Positions 50,004 to 58,401 of a stretch of DNA of 64,000 nt are shown in pieces; the first letter of the stretch is position 1; each line of letters starts with the position of its first letter. The DNA comes from Polaromonas sp. AER18D-145 (GTDB taxonomy: Bacteria > Pseudomonadota > Gammaproteobacteria > Burkholderiales > Burkholderiaceae_C): contig NZ_NBZV01000005.1 in assembly GCF_002379095.1 (NCBI RefSeq), forward strand, positions 79,655 through 143,654, given 5' to 3'. Below the pieces are notes generated by a model, which searched no databases, was not told where the DNA came from, and was given only the letters and a program-made list of their open reading frames with translations. A program made the translations under genes and the position numbers.

Positions 50004-50828
50004 TCAGCCCCGCGCCGCCTGCAGAATATCCCGCGTCCTGATGGCTTCACGCCGCGCCGCCTCGGCAAAGTCGTCGCCCGACGAGGCGTAAAGGATGGCG
50101 CGGGAGGAGTTCACGATGATGGGCGCGCCCGGTCGCCAGCCGGCTTTGACGGTCGCCACGGCGTCGCCGCCCTGCGCACCAACGCCGGGAATCAGCAGCG
50201 GCAGCGTTGGCGCCACGGCGCGCACACGTTCAATCTCCGCCGGGTAGGTCGCGCCCACCACCAGGCCGAGCTGGCCGTTGAGGTTCCACGGGCCCTGCGC
50301 CAGGCGCGCCACGTGTTCGTAGAGCAGCGGCTGGCCTTCGATGGAGGCCAGCCGCTGGTTCTGCAGGTCGTCGCCGCCGGGGTTGGAGGTGCGGCACAGC
50401 AAAAACGCGCCCTTGCCTTCGTGCTTGAGATAGGGGGCGACCGAGTCAAACCCCATGAAGGGCGAGAGGGTCACCGCGTCGGCGCCGTAACGCTCGAAGG
50501 CCTCGACCGCGTACTGCTCGGCGGTGCTGCCGATGTCGCCGCGTTTGGCGTCCAGGATGATGGGCACCTGCGGCGCCACGCGGCGCATGTGTTCCATCAG
50601 GCGTTCGAGCTGGCCTTCGGCGCGGTGCGCGGCGAAGTAGGCGATCTGCGGCTTGAAGGCGATGGCCAGATCGGCCGTGGCGTCCACGATGGCCGCGCAG
50701 AAGTCGTAGATCTTGTTGGAATCGCCCTTGAGCCTGCCCGGGAACTTCGTCGGTTCCGGGTCCAGGCCCACACACAGCATCGATTGGTTCTGGCGCTCAG
50801 CCGCGCCCAGCATCTCGAGGAAAGTCAT
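50004..50828 (-). CDS. pyrF: Orotidine 5'-phosphate decarboxylase
   Basis: Last step of UMP synthesis. The 274-residue protein is the longer, group-III type. It has [20 protein letters not shown], the catalytic [13 protein letters not shown] with Lys95, and [18 protein letters not shown] 50828 is preferred; the longer frame uses a GTG (50849) lying in the adjacent GC-rich repeat. The upstream region is entirely repeat sequence, so the promoter must lie in or beyond it. Confidence 0.94.
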   Translation of the reverse strand: MTFLEMLGAAERQNQSMLCVGLDPEPTKFPGRLKGDSNKIYDFCAAIVDATADLAIAFKPQIAYFAAHRAEGQLERLMEHMRRVAPQVPIILDAKRGDIGSTAEQYAVEAFERYGADAVTLSPFMGFDSVAPYLKHEGKGAFLLCRTSNPGGDDLQNQRLASIEGQPLLYEHVARLAQGPWNLNGQLGLVVGATYPAEIERVRAVAPTLPLLIPGVGAQGGDAVATVKAGWRPGAPIIVNSSRAILYASSGDDFAEAARREAIRTRDILQAARG

Positions 50829-50840
50829 GAAGTATTTTAA

Positions 50841-51037
50841 GGCCCCCACGGTCGCTCACTTCGTGTAGCTCCCTGCCCCCCGGGGGGCCGCTGCGCCTGC
50901 GGGCCGGCAAAGCCGGACCCGCGGCCCCTGCTTGACAAGACATGCCCCCTACCGTCGCTCACAACGCGCAAACTCCTTGCCCCTCGGGAGCCGCTGCGCC
51001 TGTGGGTCGGCAAAGCCGGACCCGCGGCCCCTGCCGG
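50841..51037. repeat. GC-rich ~95-bp repeat, tandem pair between pyrF and an EamA gene
   Basis: Two direct copies: 50841-50934 (GGCCCCCACGGTCGCTCACT ... GCGGCCCCTGCTTG) and 50943-51037 (CCCCCTACCGTCGCTCACAA ... GCGGCCCCTGC). Both keep the stem GGCAAAGCCGGACC. They fill most of the space between the divergent pyrF and 51110 genes. Confidence 0.85.
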
Positions 51038-51109
51038 GTTGAAGAGCGCAGCAGGATTTCCTCGCCGCCAGGACAATAGCGGCACCCATCACCTTCCGCC
51101 CAGCCGCCC

Positions 51110-51991
51110 ATGCAACTCTCACGCCGCCAGCTCATACTCCTCGTCCTGCTCACACTGGCCTGGGGCATCAACTGGCCCATCATGAAACTCGGTGTCGCCG
51201 ACTTTCCGCCTTTGAGCTTTCGCGCCCTGTCGATCTGGCTGGGCATTCCGGTGCTGGGCGCGGCGATGCTGCTGATGAAGGTGCCGTTTTTTGTGCCGCG
51301 CGAGAAATACCGCGAGCTGTTCTGGCTGGCCTTTGCCAACATGTTTGTCTGGCACGGGCTGATCATCCTGGCGGTCAAAAACCTCAGCAGCGGGCGGGCC
51401 GCGATTCTGGGCTACACCATGCCGATTTTTTCGGCGCTGTTCGGCGCCTGGTTCTTCGGCAACCAGCTCCAGCGCCGCAGCTGGCTGGGTGTGGCCGCGG
51501 CCGCACTGGGCGTGTCGCTGCTGCTGTGGCACGAGCTGACCAACCTGTCGGGCCGGCCCATCGGGGTGTTGTGCGCGCTGGCGGCCGCGGCCACCTGGGC
51601 CGTCGGCACGCAGAAGCTGCGCAACACCACCATGCCGGTGGCCACCCTGACGATCTCCTTCTGGATGACGGTGATGACGGCGGTGGTGATGACGGGGCTG
51701 AGCGCGGCCTTCGAGATGCCGCAGTGGAAGGCGCCTTCGGCCATCAGCTGGGCCTCGATTCTCTACAACGCGGTGATCATTTTCGGCTTTGCCCACGCGG
51801 CCTGGTTTTTCCTGGCGCGCAGCCTGCCGCCGATCGCCTCGACCCTGAGCGTGATGATGATTCCCATCCTCGGCGTGTTCTCGGGCGCGCTGGGTCTGGG
51901 CGAGGTGCTGCACTGGCAGGACTGGGCCGCAGTCGTGCTGATGGTGGTGGCGATTGCCTCGGTGCTGGCGCCGCAGCGGGCAGCCAAGTGA
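51110..51991 (+). CDS. EamA-family (DMT) exporter, second of three
   Basis: A 293-residue transporter with ten helices and two EamA repeats, beginning LVLLTLAWGINWPIMKLGVA. It differs strongly from the other two DMT proteins in this window. The substrate is unknown. It has no co-oriented neighbour and is flanked on both sides by tandem GC-rich repeats. Confidence 0.85.
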   Translation: MQLSRRQLILLVLLTLAWGINWPIMKLGVADFPPLSFRALSIWLGIPVLGAAMLLMKVPFFVPREKYRELFWLAFANMFVWHGLIILAVKNLSSGRAAILGYTMPIFSALFGAWFFGNQLQRRSWLGVAAAALGVSLLLWHELTNLSGRPIGVLCALAAAATWAVGTQKLRNTTMPVATLTISFWMTVMTAVVMTGLSAAFEMPQWKAPSAISWASILYNAVIIFGFAHAAWFFLARSLPPIASTLSVMMIPILGVFSGALGLGEVLHWQDWAAVVLMVVAIASVLAPQRAAK

Positions 51992-52018
51992 CGGACTAGC
52001 ACAGAGGATCTCTTCATA

Positions 52019-52298
52019 CCAGCAGGGGCCGCGGATCTGGCTCTGCCAGTCCGCAGGCGCAGCGCCCCCTTGGGGGGCAGCGCAGTACGCGAAGCGACAA
52101 GCGTGGGGGCTCTCTCTTCACCAGCAGGGGCCGCGGGTCCGGCTTTGCCGGCCCGCAGGCGCAGCGGCCACTAGGGGCTGGAGCCTGCGGCTCCAAAGCT
52201 GCTTGAGCAGCTTTGGACAGGCGACAGAGGCGAAGCGTCTCGCGAGCCGCGGCCTGCAAGGCCTCGGGAGTTACGCGGAGCGAACGACCGTGGGGGCC
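52019..52298. repeat. GC-rich ~95-bp repeat, inverted tandem pair, second copy interrupted
   Basis: The first copy (52019-52110) is intact in reverse orientation. The second begins at 52122, breaks off near 52169 and resumes at about 52264 with GAGTTACGCGGAGCGAACGA up to the GTGGGGGCC end. The 94-base insertion holds two perfect hairpins, GGAGCC/GGCTCC (52180-52194) and AAAGCTGCT/AGCAGCTTT (52196-52215). The end of this copy encodes the C-terminus of the adjoining udg gene. Confidence 0.8.
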
Positions 52299-53194
52299 AC
52301 ATTCATCGCCAGGCACAGGTCGTCCCAGGCCTTGGCCTTGTCGCCCAGGCTGCGCAGCAGGTAGGCCGGGTGGTAGCTGACCACCACCGGCACGCCGAGG
52401 TAACGAAACACCTGGCCGCGCAGCTTGCCGAGCGGGATTTTCTGCAGCTCGGGCACGCTGTCCTGCAGCAGCGACTGGGCGGCAAATTTGCCCAGCGCCA
52501 GAATCATTTTCGGCTGCAGCAGCTCGACCTGGCGTTTCAGATAGGGCTCGCATTGCGCCACTTCCGCCGGGTCGGGGTTGCGGTTGGCCGGCGGGCGGCA
52601 CTTGAGCACATTGGTGATGAAAACGCTGGTCGAGACACCCGCCCGCGGCACGGTGTCAACATTGCCGCGCTGCAGGCCGATGGCCAGCAGCATGTTGTCG
52701 AGCAGCTTGCCGGCCTGGCCGACAAAGGGTTCACCGGCGAGGTCCTCGTTTTCGCCGGGCGCCTCGCCGACGATGAGCCAGTCGACCTGCGGCGCGGCGC
52801 CGTCGGCGACCACCGGTCCGATACCAAACACAGTGTTTTTGCGGCTTTCACACAGGGCGCAGGCGCGGCAGCCGGCCACCGCTGCCTGCAGGGCGGGCCA
52901 GTCCATGCGGTCCACGCCCGCAGGGCGCGGCTGCAGGCCGGGGGCCGGGCGCGACACGGGCATCTGGGCAGCTACCGGTCGCAGCGCTGGTGCGGCGGGC
53001 GCAGGCGCACCCCGTACCGCGGCAGCTTCGGCATCGAATCGGGGCTCCGCCCTTTCCGGTCGGACGCCAACAGCTATGTTATTCGTAGCGTCCGGAGCCG
53101 GGGCGGGCGCTGCCGCCGGCGCTGGCGGCTGCCAGATGCGCACGCCCATTTCGCGCAACATGGCGCGCTGGCGTTTGTCCAGGTCCAGGCTCAC
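52271..53194 (-). CDS. udg: Uracil-DNA glycosylase, family 4 (Fe-S)
   Basis: DNA-repair glycosylase of 307 residues. The Fe-S ligands are seen in CRACALCESR and CRPPANRNPDPAEVAQC, with the active-site region VGEAPGENEDLAGEPFVGQA. Residues 1-110 are an Ala/Pro-rich linker that holds an in-frame 59-bp repeat (ATNNIAVGVRPERAEPRFDA). The last eight residues APTVVRSA and the TAA stop come from a GC-rich repeat. Translation starts with GTG at 53194. It follows rimI by 10 bases. Confidence 0.93.
   Translation of the reverse strand: MSLDLDKRQRAMLREMGVRIWQPPAPAAAPAPAPDATNNIAVGVRPERAEPRFDAEAAAVRGAPAPAAPALRPVAAQMPVSRPAPGLQPRPAGVDRMDWPALQAAVAGCRACALCESRKNTVFGIGPVVADGAAPQVDWLIVGEAPGENEDLAGEPFVGQAGKLLDNMLLAIGLQRGNVDTVPRAGVSTSVFITNVLKCRPPANRNPDPAEVAQCEPYLKRQVELLQPKMILALGKFAAQSLLQDSVPELQKIPLGKLRGQVFRYLGVPVVVSYHPAYLLRSLGDKAKAWDDLCLAMNVAPTVVRSA
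53031..53089 (-). repeat. 59-bp dispersed element, copy 9 (in-frame inside udg)
   Basis: On the minus strand it runs from GCTACGAATAACATAGC to CCCGATTCGATGC, a full-length copy. It is translated in the same phase as the leuS and cnoX copies, within the non-conserved N-terminal linker. Confidence 0.88.
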
Positions 53195-53204
53195 GGCAGC
53201 ACTT

Positions 53205-53705
53205 TCATGGGTCGCTGTGTCCGGCTTGCAGCGCCATGCTCATGACCACGGCGTCTTCGCGGGCGGCATTCGCGGCGGGGTAGTACTGGCGCCGGGTTCC
53301 GACGTGGCGAAAGCCGTAATGCTCGTACACCGCCCTGGCTCGGCCGTTGCTCACGCGCACCTCCAGCCACAGCCATTGCGCACCCTGGCCGCGCGACCAG
53401 AGCGCCAGCGCATCGAGCATCACGCGGGCCCAGCCCTGGCGCTGGTGCGCCGGCGCCACCGTGATGTTGAGCAGGTGCACCTCGTCCACCCCTTTCATGG
53501 CCACAAAATAGCCCAGCAGCTCCGCGCCCGGCCCGCTGCCACCGGTGAGCACCAGCGCCTGGTAACCGGCGTTGAGCGAATCGCTGAAATTGCCGCGTGT
53601 CCACGGGTGGGCATAGGCACTTTGCTCGGCCCGCAGCACCGCATCGAACCACGACTCGGTCATGGGTTCGAACTGGGCTTCGAGGGGTTCGAGAACGGCG
53701 CTCAT
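53205..53705 (-). CDS. rimI: Ribosomal protein alanine N-acetyltransferase RimI
   Basis: GNAT-family acetyltransferase of 166 residues, acting on the N-terminus of ribosomal protein S18. Acetyl-CoA binding is shown by APAHQRQGWARVMLDALALW, and NGRARAVYEHYGFRHVGTRR is the following motif B. It is 6 bases after tsaB, the usual pairing. Confidence 0.92.
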   Translation of the reverse strand: MSAVLEPLEAQFEPMTESWFDAVLRAEQSAYAHPWTRGNFSDSLNAGYQALVLTGGSGPGAELLGYFVAMKGVDEVHLLNITVAPAHQRQGWARVMLDALALWSRGQGAQWLWLEVRVSNGRARAVYEHYGFRHVGTRRQYYPAANAAREDAVVMSMALQAGHSDP

Positions 53706-53711
53706 GTCTCA

Positions 53712-54440
53712 TTATCGGCCGGCCGCCGCGGCGATGCCGGCCTTGACGCGGGCGCGCTCTTCGGTGGTCAGGGCCACCTTGTCACGCACGTACAGCGGCA
53801 GCGCCTGGCTGGCGGGCAGGCCGTGGCCGGCGGCCAGCAGCGCGGGCGCCAGGCGCAGCATGGCCGCAGCCGTCGGCAGGGCGGTGAGGCGCGGCAGGCT
53901 GTCCGGAAACGCCGGCAGGCGCGCCGCGTAGACGCTGAAAACATTGCCGGCCAGCAGGCTGTCTGCCGGATCAAGCGGCAGGTTTTCGGGGCGTATCAGG
54001 GCGCAGTCGGCCAGCGAGGTCCAGCGCCCGGCGTCGCAGGCAAAGCGCTGCACATACATCTCGTCCATGCGCGCATCCAGCAGCGCCGTGACCTGCAGGC
54101 AGGCCGCGGCGTGCGGCCCTTCGTGCTGGAAGCGGGCCTCTTCGGCCACCGCCATCAGCGTGTCCAGCGGCAGCACCGGCAGGCGCGCGCCCAGCGCCAG
54201 GCCTTGCGCCACGGAGCACGCCGTGCGCAGGCCGGTGAAGGAGCCGGGGCCGCGGCCAAACACCAGCGCGTCCAGCTCGGCCAGCGCCAGCCCGGCCTGG
54301 CCCAGCAGGTCGAGAATCGCCGGAATCAGCGTGCTGGACGCCTGCGCACCACCGGGGCCGGTGTGCTGCCAGATGCGCGACCCGTCGGTGAGGGCCAGCG
54401 ACATGCTGTCGGTGCTGGTGTCAAAGGCCAGGAGTTTCAT
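53712..54440 (-). CDS. tsaB: tRNA threonylcarbamoyladenosine biosynthesis protein TsaB
   Basis: Partner of TsaD in making t6A37 on tRNAs reading ANN codons. The 242-residue ASKHA-fold protein begins MKLLAFDTSTDSMSLAL and has VFGRGPGSFTGLRTACSVAQ. The ATG at 54440 is preferred over upstream in-frame ATGs, which lie at the edge of a 59-bp repeat. The sua5-type gene at 60150 supplies the partner step of the same pathway. Confidence 0.94.
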   Translation of the reverse strand: MKLLAFDTSTDSMSLALTDGSRIWQHTGPGGAQASSTLIPAILDLLGQAGLALAELDALVFGRGPGSFTGLRTACSVAQGLALGARLPVLPLDTLMAVAEEARFQHEGPHAAACLQVTALLDARMDEMYVQRFACDAGRWTSLADCALIRPENLPLDPADSLLAGNVFSVYAARLPAFPDSLPRLTALPTAAAMLRLAPALLAAGHGLPASQALPLYVRDKVALTTEERARVKAGIAAAAGR

Positions 54441-54448
54441 GGGTTGAT

Positions 54449-54507
54449 GCATCAAATCAGGCCTTAGCCCTTGTGGGGTCTGCGCCGTCAGCTATCAAAT
54501 CAGGAGC
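54449..54507 (-). repeat. 59-bp dispersed element, copy 10 (C-terminus and stop of the 54457 gene)
   Basis: On the minus strand it runs from GCTCCTGATTTGATAGC to GATTTGATGC. It is entered in the same phase as the internal copies, encodes APDLIADGADPTRAKA, and its TGA ends the transporter gene. tsaB starts nine bases further on. Confidence 0.88.
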
Positions 54508-55476
54508 GACTGCTGTGACCCGCTGGGCCTGCACACGCACGCCGAACACAATACCCAGCGTCACCAGCGCCAGCCCGGCGAGCAGATTCCAGTACAGCGG
54601 CTCGCCGAGGAAAATCACCGCGCCCAGCGCCGACAGGCCGGGCACCACCGCCGTGATCATGGTCGAGCGCACCGGGCCGAAGGACTGGACCATCTGGGTG
54701 AAGGTGATGCCCGAGATCACGACCGACCCCACGCCCTGGAACACCATCTGGAAAACAATCTCGCTCCAGGGCGCGCTGGCCAGCCGGGTGGCGATGGCGC
54801 CCGAATACGCCAGCAGGCTGTAGACCGGCACATAGGTCACGAAGGCAAACACGCTGATGGCAATGGTGGCGGACACCGCCTGCAGCGCATGCTTGCGCAC
54901 CAGCACCGAATAAACGGCCCAGCAGGTGGAGGCGCAGAGAAACAGCAAATCACCTTTCCAGACCTGGCTGCCGGCTTGCGTCCAGGCCTGCAGCAGGCTG
55001 GCGCCGCCCACCATCACGTCGCCCAGAAAAATCAGGCCCAGGCCGATGGCGCGCACCGGCGTCACGCGGTCTTTCAGGATCAGCACGGCCATCAGGGTGG
55101 TGCTCAGCGGCAGGGTGCCGGGCAGCAGCACCGAGGCATGGGCCGCCGGGGCGAAATAGAAGCCGCTGTAGGCCAGGCAGGCGTAACCGACACCGCCGAC
55201 CAGGCCGATCAGCGCGGTGAGCCGAAAGCCCAGCGGCGACAGGCCCAGCCAGCTGGGCGGCGCCAGAGCGGGGCGGCTGTCGCGCGCGCGCCGCCAGACC
55301 AGCCAGGCCCCCCAAGGCAGCAGCACCAGCGCCGCGCCGATGAAACGCAGCAGGCTGATGTCCAGCGGCGTGAGGCTGCGGTGCGCCGTGGCGCGGGCAA
55401 TCACGATGAAGGAGGTCCAGATGGCGACGGTCACGATAGCGGCAAGCACGCCGACCGTCTTGGGAGAAAAACGCAT
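54457..55476 (-). CDS. EamA-family (DMT) exporter, third of three
   Basis: A 339-residue, ten-helix transporter with two EamA repeats (VAIWTSFIVIARATAHRSLT at the start; second repeat from about residue 180). It is longer than the two relatives in this window, partly because its last 16 residues and stop codon are contributed by a 59-bp repeat. Substrate unknown. It is divergent from dacB (54-base gap). Confidence 0.85.
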   Translation of the reverse strand: MRFSPKTVGVLAAIVTVAIWTSFIVIARATAHRSLTPLDISLLRFIGAALVLLPWGAWLVWRRARDSRPALAPPSWLGLSPLGFRLTALIGLVGGVGYACLAYSGFYFAPAAHASVLLPGTLPLSTTLMAVLILKDRVTPVRAIGLGLIFLGDVMVGGASLLQAWTQAGSQVWKGDLLFLCASTCWAVYSVLVRKHALQAVSATIAISVFAFVTYVPVYSLLAYSGAIATRLASAPWSEIVFQMVFQGVGSVVISGITFTQMVQSFGPVRSTMITAVVPGLSALGAVIFLGEPLYWNLLAGLALVTLGIVFGVRVQAQRVTAVAPDLIADGADPTRAKA

Positions 55477-55530
55477 GGGTCGATTATCCGGGCAAGCGGC
55501 TGCTTCGCAGGGCCAAGCCGATAATCAGCC

Positions 55531-57027
55531 ATGCTCCCCTCTCCCCTGTTGCTCTGCCGGCTGGCTGCCGCGCTCGCCCTCGGCCTGGCCCCCGGCTGGG
55601 TGCTGGCCCAGAAAGCCGTGCGCGCGCCCAAGCTGGCGCTGCCCCCGGCCATTGCCAAAGCCCTGGTGCGTGCGCAGGTTCCGCCCGACGCCGTCACGCT
55701 GCTGGTGCTGGACGCCTCGGGCCGGCAGCCGCCGCGCCTGGAGCACCGCAGCACGGTGCCGATGAACCCGGCGTCGGTCATGAAGCTGGTGACCACTTAC
55801 GCCGCCCTGGACGTGCTGGGGCCCGACTACACCTGGAACACCCGCCTGACGATGGACGGCAGCCTGTCGGACGGCATCCTGCACGGCAACCTGGTGGTGC
55901 GCGGCGGCGGTGACCCCAAGCTGGTGGTCGAGCGGCTGCAGGCGCTGCTGGGGCAGGTGCAGGCCAGCGGCGTGAAGGTGATACGCGGCGACATCGTGCT
56001 GGACCGCAGCGCCTTCCTGGTGCCGGCGCTGGACGCCGGCGAGTTCGACGGCGAACCGCTGCGGCCCTACAACGCGCGCCCCGATGCCTTGCTGATCAAC
56101 TTCAAGTCGCTGGTGATGCGCTTCACGCCCGACCTCGCCAATGGCCACGCGCGGGTGCAGACCGAGCCGCCCATGGCCGGCCTGCTCGTCGATGACACGG
56201 TGCCGCTGGCACGCGTGAGCCGCTGCGGCGACTGGCGCAGCGAGCTGCGCGCCAGCGTGCACAGCCCCGACCGCATCCAGTTCGCCGGCAGCTATTCGTC
56301 GGCCTGCGGTGAACGCCTCTGGCCCACGGCCTATGCCGAGCCCGCCACCTTTGCGGCGCGCGCCATTGAAGGCTCGTGGCGCGCACTGGGCGGGCTGCTG
56401 ACCGGCAGCGCGCGCGACGCCACACCGGCCGAGCTGGCCATGCTGCACGCCCGCGGCACGCTGTCGGGTGAAAAAGCGCCGCTGCGCCTGGACGCGCCCT
56501 CGCTGCCGCTGCGCGACATCGTGCGCGACGTCAACAAGTTCTCCAACAACGTGATGGCCCAGCACCTCTTCCTGACCTTGGGGCGCAAGGCCCAACCGGG
56601 CGAGCACCCGCAGGGCACACCCGAAGCCGGCCGTGCCGCGCTGGCGGCCTGGTGGAAAAAAATCCTGCCGCGGCAGGAGGCCCCGGTGATGGACAACGGC
56701 TCGGGCCTGAGCCGCGTCGAACGCATCAGCGCCGCCAGCCTGGCGGCCATGCTGCAGGTCGCCGCGCAGGGCCGCGTCGCGCAGGACCTGCTGGACTCCC
56801 TGCCGATTGCCGGCGTGGACGCCACCATGCGTGCACGCGCCGCCGCGGTCACCGGGCAGGCCTTCATGAAGACCGGCTCGCTGCGCGACGTGACGGCCGT
56901 GGCCGGGTATGCCAACGGCGCCAGCGGCGCGCGTTACATCGTGGTTGGCATGGTCAACCACCCGAATGCGGTGGCGGCGCGGCCGGCGCTGGATGCGTTG
57001 ATTCAGTGGGCGGTGCAGGAACACTGA
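55531..57027 (+). CDS. dacB: D-alanyl-D-alanine carboxypeptidase/endopeptidase (PBP4 type)
   Basis: Periplasmic peptidoglycan hydrolase of 498 residues, class C penicillin-binding protein. A signal peptide ends near VLAQ (residue 27). The three active-site motifs are present: Ser82-x-x-Lys85 (ASVMKL), SNN in KFSNNVMAQHLF, and KTG in FMKTGSLRDV. The large insert domain typical of PBP4 lies between the first two motifs. Confidence 0.94.
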   Translation: MLPSPLLLCRLAAALALGLAPGWVLAQKAVRAPKLALPPAIAKALVRAQVPPDAVTLLVLDASGRQPPRLEHRSTVPMNPASVMKLVTTYAALDVLGPDYTWNTRLTMDGSLSDGILHGNLVVRGGGDPKLVVERLQALLGQVQASGVKVIRGDIVLDRSAFLVPALDAGEFDGEPLRPYNARPDALLINFKSLVMRFTPDLANGHARVQTEPPMAGLLVDDTVPLARVSRCGDWRSELRASVHSPDRIQFAGSYSSACGERLWPTAYAEPATFAARAIEGSWRALGGLLTGSARDATPAELAMLHARGTLSGEKAPLRLDAPSLPLRDIVRDVNKFSNNVMAQHLFLTLGRKAQPGEHPQGTPEAGRAALAAWWKKILPRQEAPVMDNGSGLSRVERISAASLAAMLQVAAQGRVAQDLLDSLPIAGVDATMRARAAAVTGQAFMKTGSLRDVTAVAGYANGASGARYIVVGMVNHPNAVAARPALDALIQWAVQEH

Positions 57028-57044
57028 GGCCGCGTTTGGTTGTT

Positions 57045-57143
57045 GCATCACGCTGCGTCCGCGGTCCTTGCTGGACAGTAGGTCGGACTCCCCACTCCCT
57101 CCCCTAACCCCTCCCTCGCCCCGCTGGGCGATGGAGGGGGACT
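57045..57143. repeat. Dispersed repeat (GCATCACGCTGCG type) behind dacB
   Basis: The opening GCATCACGCTGCGTCCGCGG is followed by a GGACAGTAGGNCGNACTCCC block and CCCACTCCCTCCCC. A second copy starts at 63940 behind cnoX. The 519-base gap 57028-57546 has no credible gene. It also holds a large hairpin (GACATGAC/GTCATGTC, 57198-57224), a TTTTCTTTGGTGACTTTCTT stretch and the paired repeats at 57445. Confidence 0.7.
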
Positions 57144-57444
57144 TCATTTGGCTGCGTGTGCTGCGACCGCGTGCATGAATGACGGTTTGTTGAGTCCGAC
57201 ATGACGCGCTACGCGGGTCATGTCTCTCCGCACCCGGACCCGCATTTCTTCCCCCACCCGTCGGGCTGGGCCGAGGAGCGCAGCCGAAAGTGGATCAGGG
57301 CGAGCGATTGTCTGAGGCGCAGCCGAGTTCGAGCTCGACCCCGCTTTCGGCGAGCACCACAGGTTGCCCGCAGCGAAGCGAAGGGACCCAGACCATCGGG
57401 TCGCCTTTTCTTTGGTGACTTTCTTTTGGCGACGTGTATAGACA

Positions 57445-57483
57445 GGAGACATGGGAAACAGGTGTTCGGAGACATAGGAAACA
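57445..57483. repeat. Paired 16-bp direct repeats, possible insertion-sequence end remnant
   Basis: GGAGACATGGGAAACA (57445-57460) and GGAGACATAGGAAACA (57468-57483) are near-identical and start 23 bases apart, two helix turns. Spaced direct repeats of this kind are typical of transposase-binding sites at the ends of IS21-like elements. No transposase gene is nearby. Confidence 0.4.
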
Positions 57484-57546
57484 CCTTGGATTCTCAGCCA
57501 GCAGGCGCCGGCATAAGCACCGGCTGCGGAAAGAATCCGCAAGTCT

Positions 57547-58392
57547 TCAGACCCCTGGCAAGGTGAAATAAATCGTCGCGCCCCGCTCCGGCTCGGCCTC
57601 CGCCCAGATCCGTCCGCCATGCCGCATGACGACACGTTGCACCGTACTCAACCCGGCGCCAATGCCGGGAAAATCCGAACTCACATGCATGCGCTGGAAA
57701 ATGCCGAAGAGTTTTTCGGCATGGGCCATGTCGAACCCCGCGCCGTTGTCCTTGAAGAAATAAACCGTCTCGCCATCCGGCCCGGCCTGGCTGCCGACAG
57801 CAATCGCAGCGTGTGCCTTTTTCGAGGTGAATTTCCAGGCGTTGCCGGCCAGGTGATCGACCAGCTGCTTGAGCATCGCCGGGTCACCCTGTGCCACCAG
57901 CGCCGGCTGCACCGTGATGTGGGCCGCCCGTCCGGGGTCGGCCTCCTGCAGCCCGGCCAACGCGGCCTCGGCCAGCGCGCCCAGGTCAACCGTCTGCGGC
58001 GCCAGCGGTGCGCGCAGCAGGCGCGAGACGGCCAGCAGCGCGGCGATCAACTCGTTGATGTTGCCCACGCCCAGGCGTATGCGCTGCAGGTAGTGCGTGC
58101 TGCGTTCCGCATTGCCCTTGGCCACGGCGCCTTCCAGCAGCCGGCTGAAGCCGTCGATGGTGCTCAGCGGCGCACGCAGGTCGTGCGAGACCGAATAGGA
58201 AAAGTTTTCCAGCTCCTTGTTGGCGGCGGCCACCTCGGTGCCGCGCTGACGCAGCTGATCCTCCAGATGAGCCGTGATGCGCAGGATTTCCTGTTCGGCC
58301 GCGGCCACATCGCTGCCATCACGTATTTTCTGCAGCAGCGCGGCCATGGCGGGGACGGCGCTGACATTGGGGGATTCTGGAGTTTGCGTCAT
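57547..58392 (-). CDS. Soluble sensor histidine kinase
   Basis: Cytoplasmic kinase of 281 residues without membrane helices. A helical/coiled-coil N-terminus (1-60) precedes the HisKA domain with His70 in VSHDLRAPLS and the HATPase domain (NAWKFTSK, KDNGAGFDM, GIGAGLSTVQRVVMRHGG). The sequence resembles the kinase modules of bacteriophytochrome-like proteins but lacks a sensor domain. No response regulator is next to it; it lies nine bases after hepT, so it may share that transcript. Confidence 0.85.
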   Translation of the reverse strand: MTQTPESPNVSAVPAMAALLQKIRDGSDVAAAEQEILRITAHLEDQLRQRGTEVAAANKELENFSYSVSHDLRAPLSTIDGFSRLLEGAVAKGNAERSTHYLQRIRLGVGNINELIAALLAVSRLLRAPLAPQTVDLGALAEAALAGLQEADPGRAAHITVQPALVAQGDPAMLKQLVDHLAGNAWKFTSKKAHAAIAVGSQAGPDGETVYFFKDNGAGFDMAHAEKLFGIFQRMHVSSDFPGIGAGLSTVQRVVMRHGGRIWAEAEPERGATIYFTLPGV

Positions 58393-58401
58393 ATCAAACG
58401 G

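Noticed and set aside
50829..50849. GTG start for pyrF seven codons upstream
   Set aside because: It lies in the edge of the adjacent repeat and adds MGALKYF, which is not family-like; ATG 50828 is better.
57144..57635. Frames of 88-163 residues in the gap between dacB and the histidine kinase
   Set aside because: Low-complexity Arg/Pro/Ser-rich products over repeat sequence, no conserved motif, and no ribosome-binding site.
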